Notes under the pieces: generated by a model | What the model was told of the DNA's origin: nothing | Database searches by the model: none | The model's input: only the letters and a program-made list of their open reading frames with translations | Shown here: in pieces, positions 19,001-21,128 of the stretch | How the letters are laid out: every line of letters begins with the position of its first letter | Numbering within the stretch: position 1 is the first letter of the stretch | DNA from: Smittium culicis | Taxonomy: Eukaryota > Kickxellomycota > Harpellomycetes > Harpellales > Legeriomycetaceae | Assembly (NCBI GenBank): GCA_001970855.1 | Contig: LSSN01002214.1 | Coordinates: 1 to 21,128, forward strand | Length of the DNA: 21,128 bases | Reading direction: 5' to 3' | Made by a program: the position numbers and the translations under genes

Positions 19001-20660
19001 CTGAATGAGCCTGAAAATTTCAAAATTTCTGATATACTTGATGCATATGGGTGAGTGTGAGGTTTGGTTACTAGAAAAATCCTCCAGTTTACCTCTGGAG
19101 CAAATGATTGACTTTCATCTTGAATGAACGCACTTGTATGATTTGGTAAAATATCATAAATTTTCCCACCAATTTCAAAATCGCTTTGAAAATCCTTCAA
19201 AATCCAAGGACTGAGTTTAAACTTATCAGATTGAAGTTTTATATATGATCGAAGTGTGTCTACTTTTTGCTTCGATTCGGATGTAGTAGGTTCTAATACA
19301 CAAGCGATTACAGGAGTTAAGTAATCGCTTTTCAGCCGCTCTTGTTTGCTTATTTCAATAAATAACTTTGCAATTTCACGAACACCAGACTCTGTCTCAT
19401 AGTACTTTCCATCAATTTCAATTTCTTGTATGCTAAAATCTATATTTTCATCAAATCCGCTAAGGTTACAGCTATCGATATATTTAGCAGCCCAAAGTCT
19501 GTAGAATTTGTCTAAAAAGTAAATTAGAAATAATTGAATGGTTTAAGTGCTAAAAAAAAATAAATATCAAGTGTTCATAGTTACCAAATGTAGGAATTTC
19601 CTTTAAAACTAGCTCAGAATTCTCAGAAATCTAAAAACAATAATGAACACATAAGTATGAAAACTTGTTAAAAATATTAAAAAGGTTGTGTACAGTAGTA
19701 AAAATATATATATTCGTACATTAATTTTATTTGAATCTAGAGGTTTGTTAATTCGCAAAACAGAGAACTGGCAAGCACTTCTAGAGGCAATTGCCTCAAT
19801 ATTGTTTTTTAATTCGGTTTCATAATTTTGAATAACCTTGCTTTTAAGGATATTATTCTGTTTTTTCGATAGTTCAGTCTGAATTTTTTTTAAAAAATCA
19901 GATTGAGTGATTAAATCGTCATACAATTCCATAGAATGAGTTTTTTTCAATTGATTTACTGTTTGTATAATGTTTATCTCCTCTAGATGAGGCAAATTTG
20001 GATTGAAGTCTATATTCTCAGTTTGTGAATTCGAATCATGGCTTTTATGATTTTCGTCGAATTCTTGCCTTTTGATCATTGCATCGTAGAATGAAGGCAT
20101 CGATGTCTGATCAGCAACATTGTTAGAAGTAATATATTCTTGAAGCCAATTTGTAATATCAAATATCATTTCATTTCCCAATAGTTGAGGTATCAAAACA
20201 TTGTTAATATGATTGAGTGCGAAATTTTGCTGTTCTTTATTTAACCCATTCGATTTGATTATATCGATTATTGGTTTTTTGATTGGATACATTTGGCTGA
20301 ATCGAACATAGAGTTCAGCAGATACATGTTTATGCAAATCTTTGTATAATGGATGAATGAGAATCACAAATTCAAAAGCATTCGAATTAATCTAGATTAT
20401 GAGTAATACGAGAAATTATTTATTGAAAAGCATAAACATAAAATTATTAACCATAAAAACCTTCCAGGCATTGTTGGATTTGTAATCCTTAAAATCCTCC
20501 TATAAGCATAAAAGAATATCATTGGAATTGGTAAGTCTAGTAGGATTAAATTTAGTATTTAAAACAATTAATAAAATAGGAGTACCATAAAAATGGCTTT
20601 TAAAGCCTCATACTCATTTTTCTGGATCTCTGCTAAGCGCACTTTTTCTGCAGAGTCCAT
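13054..20660 (-). CDS. GCN2: eIF2-alpha kinase GCN2 (five exons)
   Basis: GCN2 senses uncharged tRNA and stalled ribosomes and phosphorylates eIF2-alpha Ser51, giving general translational control. My join, on the - strand, is 20660-20586, 20499-20461, 20391-19720, 19630-19585 and 19511-13054: 7,290 bases, 2,429 residues plus TAG. Domains: RWD (10-126; YPIKKP 73-78), the Gcn1-binding module; charged helical linker (about 175-245); pseudokinase (about 278-630) with HRS at 473-475 where HRD is expected and APE at 529-531; kinase (about 795-1446) with GKGGFGSV loop (802-809), K824, E842, HRDLKPVN with D1241 and N1246, DFG 1259-1261, likely activating T1342 and T1347, APE 1352-1354; HisRS-like (about 1466-2020, AAGGKYD at 1901-1907); anticodon-binding-like and C-terminal domain (about 2075-2270); Lys-rich tail. 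The ATG at 20660 follows an in-frame TAA and starts a normal RWD. Usual length is about 1,650; the excess is low-complexity insertions. Domain order makes the identity secure; exon 2's end is less certain. Confidence 0.95.
19512..19584 (-). other. GCN2 intron 4 (73 bases)
   Basis: Donor TTTG|GTAACT and acceptor CTTTTTAG|ACA, phase 1; the joined codon is GAC, giving [22 protein letters not shown] branch-like site lies 9-13 bases before the acceptor AG. An earlier T9AG acceptor in the intron would lead to a TAA within nine codons, so it is unlikely to be used. Confidence 0.88.
19631..19719 (-). other. GCN2 intron 3 (89 bases)
   Basis: Donor AAT|GTACGA and acceptor TTTTTAG|ATT, phase 0. It separates the end of the charged linker (LDSNKIN) from the pseudokinase start ([12 protein letters not shown]). 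Without splicing, the frame runs into a Phe/Leu/Ile-rich non-domain sequence and a stop. Confidence 0.85.
20392..20460 (-). other. GCN2 intron 2 (69 bases, donor uncertain)
   Basis: Acceptor AATCTAG|ATT is clear and is followed by [14 protein letters not shown]. Two donors fit the frame: AAG|GTTTTT at 20460, or ATG|GTTAAT at 20451, which adds three residues (VFM). Neither is a canonical GTAAGT/GTATGT. I prefer the first because the Trp-to-strand spacing then stays close to that of human GCN2, but the second is possible. Confidence 0.65.
20500..20585 (-). other. GCN2 intron 1 (86 bases)
   Basis: Donor ATG|GTACTC and acceptor CTTATAG|GAG, phase 0. Joining across it gives [15 protein letters not shown], matching the conserved start of the RWD domain. 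A TACTAGAC element inside it resembles a branch site. Confidence 0.85.
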
Positions 20661-21100
20661 AGATACAGCAGTTGTAATAAGTTGATGTTAGACAGATATC
20701 ACCTGTGGTTATAGTGACCTAAAAATAGTAAGTTTTTAATGAAAAAGGTCGCCGAGAATATTATCTTTTTCAACAGCACCAATAGCTAAAAGTTAGCTTG
20801 TGAAAGAGAGTATTATTTATTTCGTTCTAAAATTGAGTAGATATTTGGAGCTAAGAGAAATTGCCATGATTTGCATTTAGCTACAATTTTTTAGAGTATG
20901 AAATTATTTACCTTAAAAAGAATAATGATTGGCTTAGAAAAAATGTCAGGAATTAAATCGGAATTTCATTGGTGCGTACTAATTTTTATGGATATTGGGG
21001 AAAAGTATTTAGCGAATAATAATAACTCACAATATTGTTAAAATACGAACAGCCAATGATAATAATTAAGAGATTATATATAATTAACGCTATAAGATCC
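20661..21100 (-). promoter_or_regulatory. 5' flank of GCN2
   Basis: The region upstream of the GCN2 start codon has no open frame of note on either strand. An in-frame TAA lies ten codons before the ATG, which supports the start. I see no clear TATA box, no TGACTCA (Gcn4/AP-1) site and no CT-rich leader comparable to that of the YEATS gene. A promoter must lie here or beyond the right edge, but no element can be pinned down. Confidence 0.4.
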
Positions 21101-21128
21101 ATTTTATTTTATTTTATTTTATTTTATT
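21101..21128. repeat. ATTTT pentanucleotide microsatellite, cut by the window edge
   Basis: Five perfect copies of ATTTT plus three further bases run to the last position, so the true length is unknown. Confidence 0.95.

Noticed and set aside
19200..19511. GCN2 starting at 19200
   Set aside because: Position 19200 is a TTG (Leu) inside the exon; the frame extends upstream to the acceptor at 19512 and joins the pseudokinase start.
19609..20367. A separate 252-residue protein on the - strand
   Set aside because: Its first 216 codons continue the GCN2 RWD domain and linker (exon 3). The hydrophobic end, which could pass for a membrane helix, is translated intron 3.

Overview
This window looks like nuclear DNA from an early-diverging fungus with a very A+T-rich genome. 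The reasons are two eukaryote-specific genes (a YEATS-domain chromatin protein and a GCN2-type eIF2-alpha kinase), short GT...AG introns of about 70-90 bases, and low-complexity Ser/Asn/Lys-rich protein linkers. Intergenic DNA is often below 20% G+C. My best guess for lineage is Kickxellomycotina/Harpellales (Smittium-like), but that is an impression from style and not a demonstrated placement.

Layout. Positions 1 to about 5,940 are an A+T-rich desert with no convincing gene; it holds a 15-base A run followed by 12 perfect copies of the hexamer AATATC. Positions about 5,940 to 8,640 are somewhat richer in G+C and look like a graveyard of decayed coding sequence, probably transposon-derived, with several interrupted reading-frame remnants. 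The clearest remnant (7989-8550) runs into an 18-base minisatellite. Positions about 8,680 to 9,740 are the 5' flank of the first real gene. They carry a degenerate 31-32 base tandem repeat and a strikingly G-depleted, pyrimidine-rich strand.

Genes. The + strand gene at 9741-12731 encodes a 996-residue protein with an N-terminal YEATS acyl-lysine reader domain, a disordered Ser/Lys/Asn-rich linker of about 750 residues, and a C-terminal helical domain resembling the AF9/ENL AHD or the Taf14/BET ET domain. The - strand gene at 20660-13054 is GCN2, split into five exons that I joined from the sequence (RWD, pseudokinase, kinase, HisRS-like region, C-terminal domain). The joined protein is about 2,429 residues, much longer than the roughly 1,600-1,700 of familiar GCN2 proteins because of large low-complexity insertions. 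The two genes converge on a 322-base intergenic region full of A and T homopolymers. The right edge enters an ATTTT microsatellite.

How the genes relate. Nothing suggests they form a functional unit: one acts in chromatin and transcription, the other in translational control under amino-acid starvation, and they simply sit tail to tail. I found no RNA gene, CRISPR array, intact mobile element or clearly novel system. The most interesting points are the enlarged architectures of the two proteins, the local G+C jump at the 3' end of GCN2, the strand asymmetry upstream of the YEATS gene, and the codon-multiple minisatellite attached to a decayed gene.
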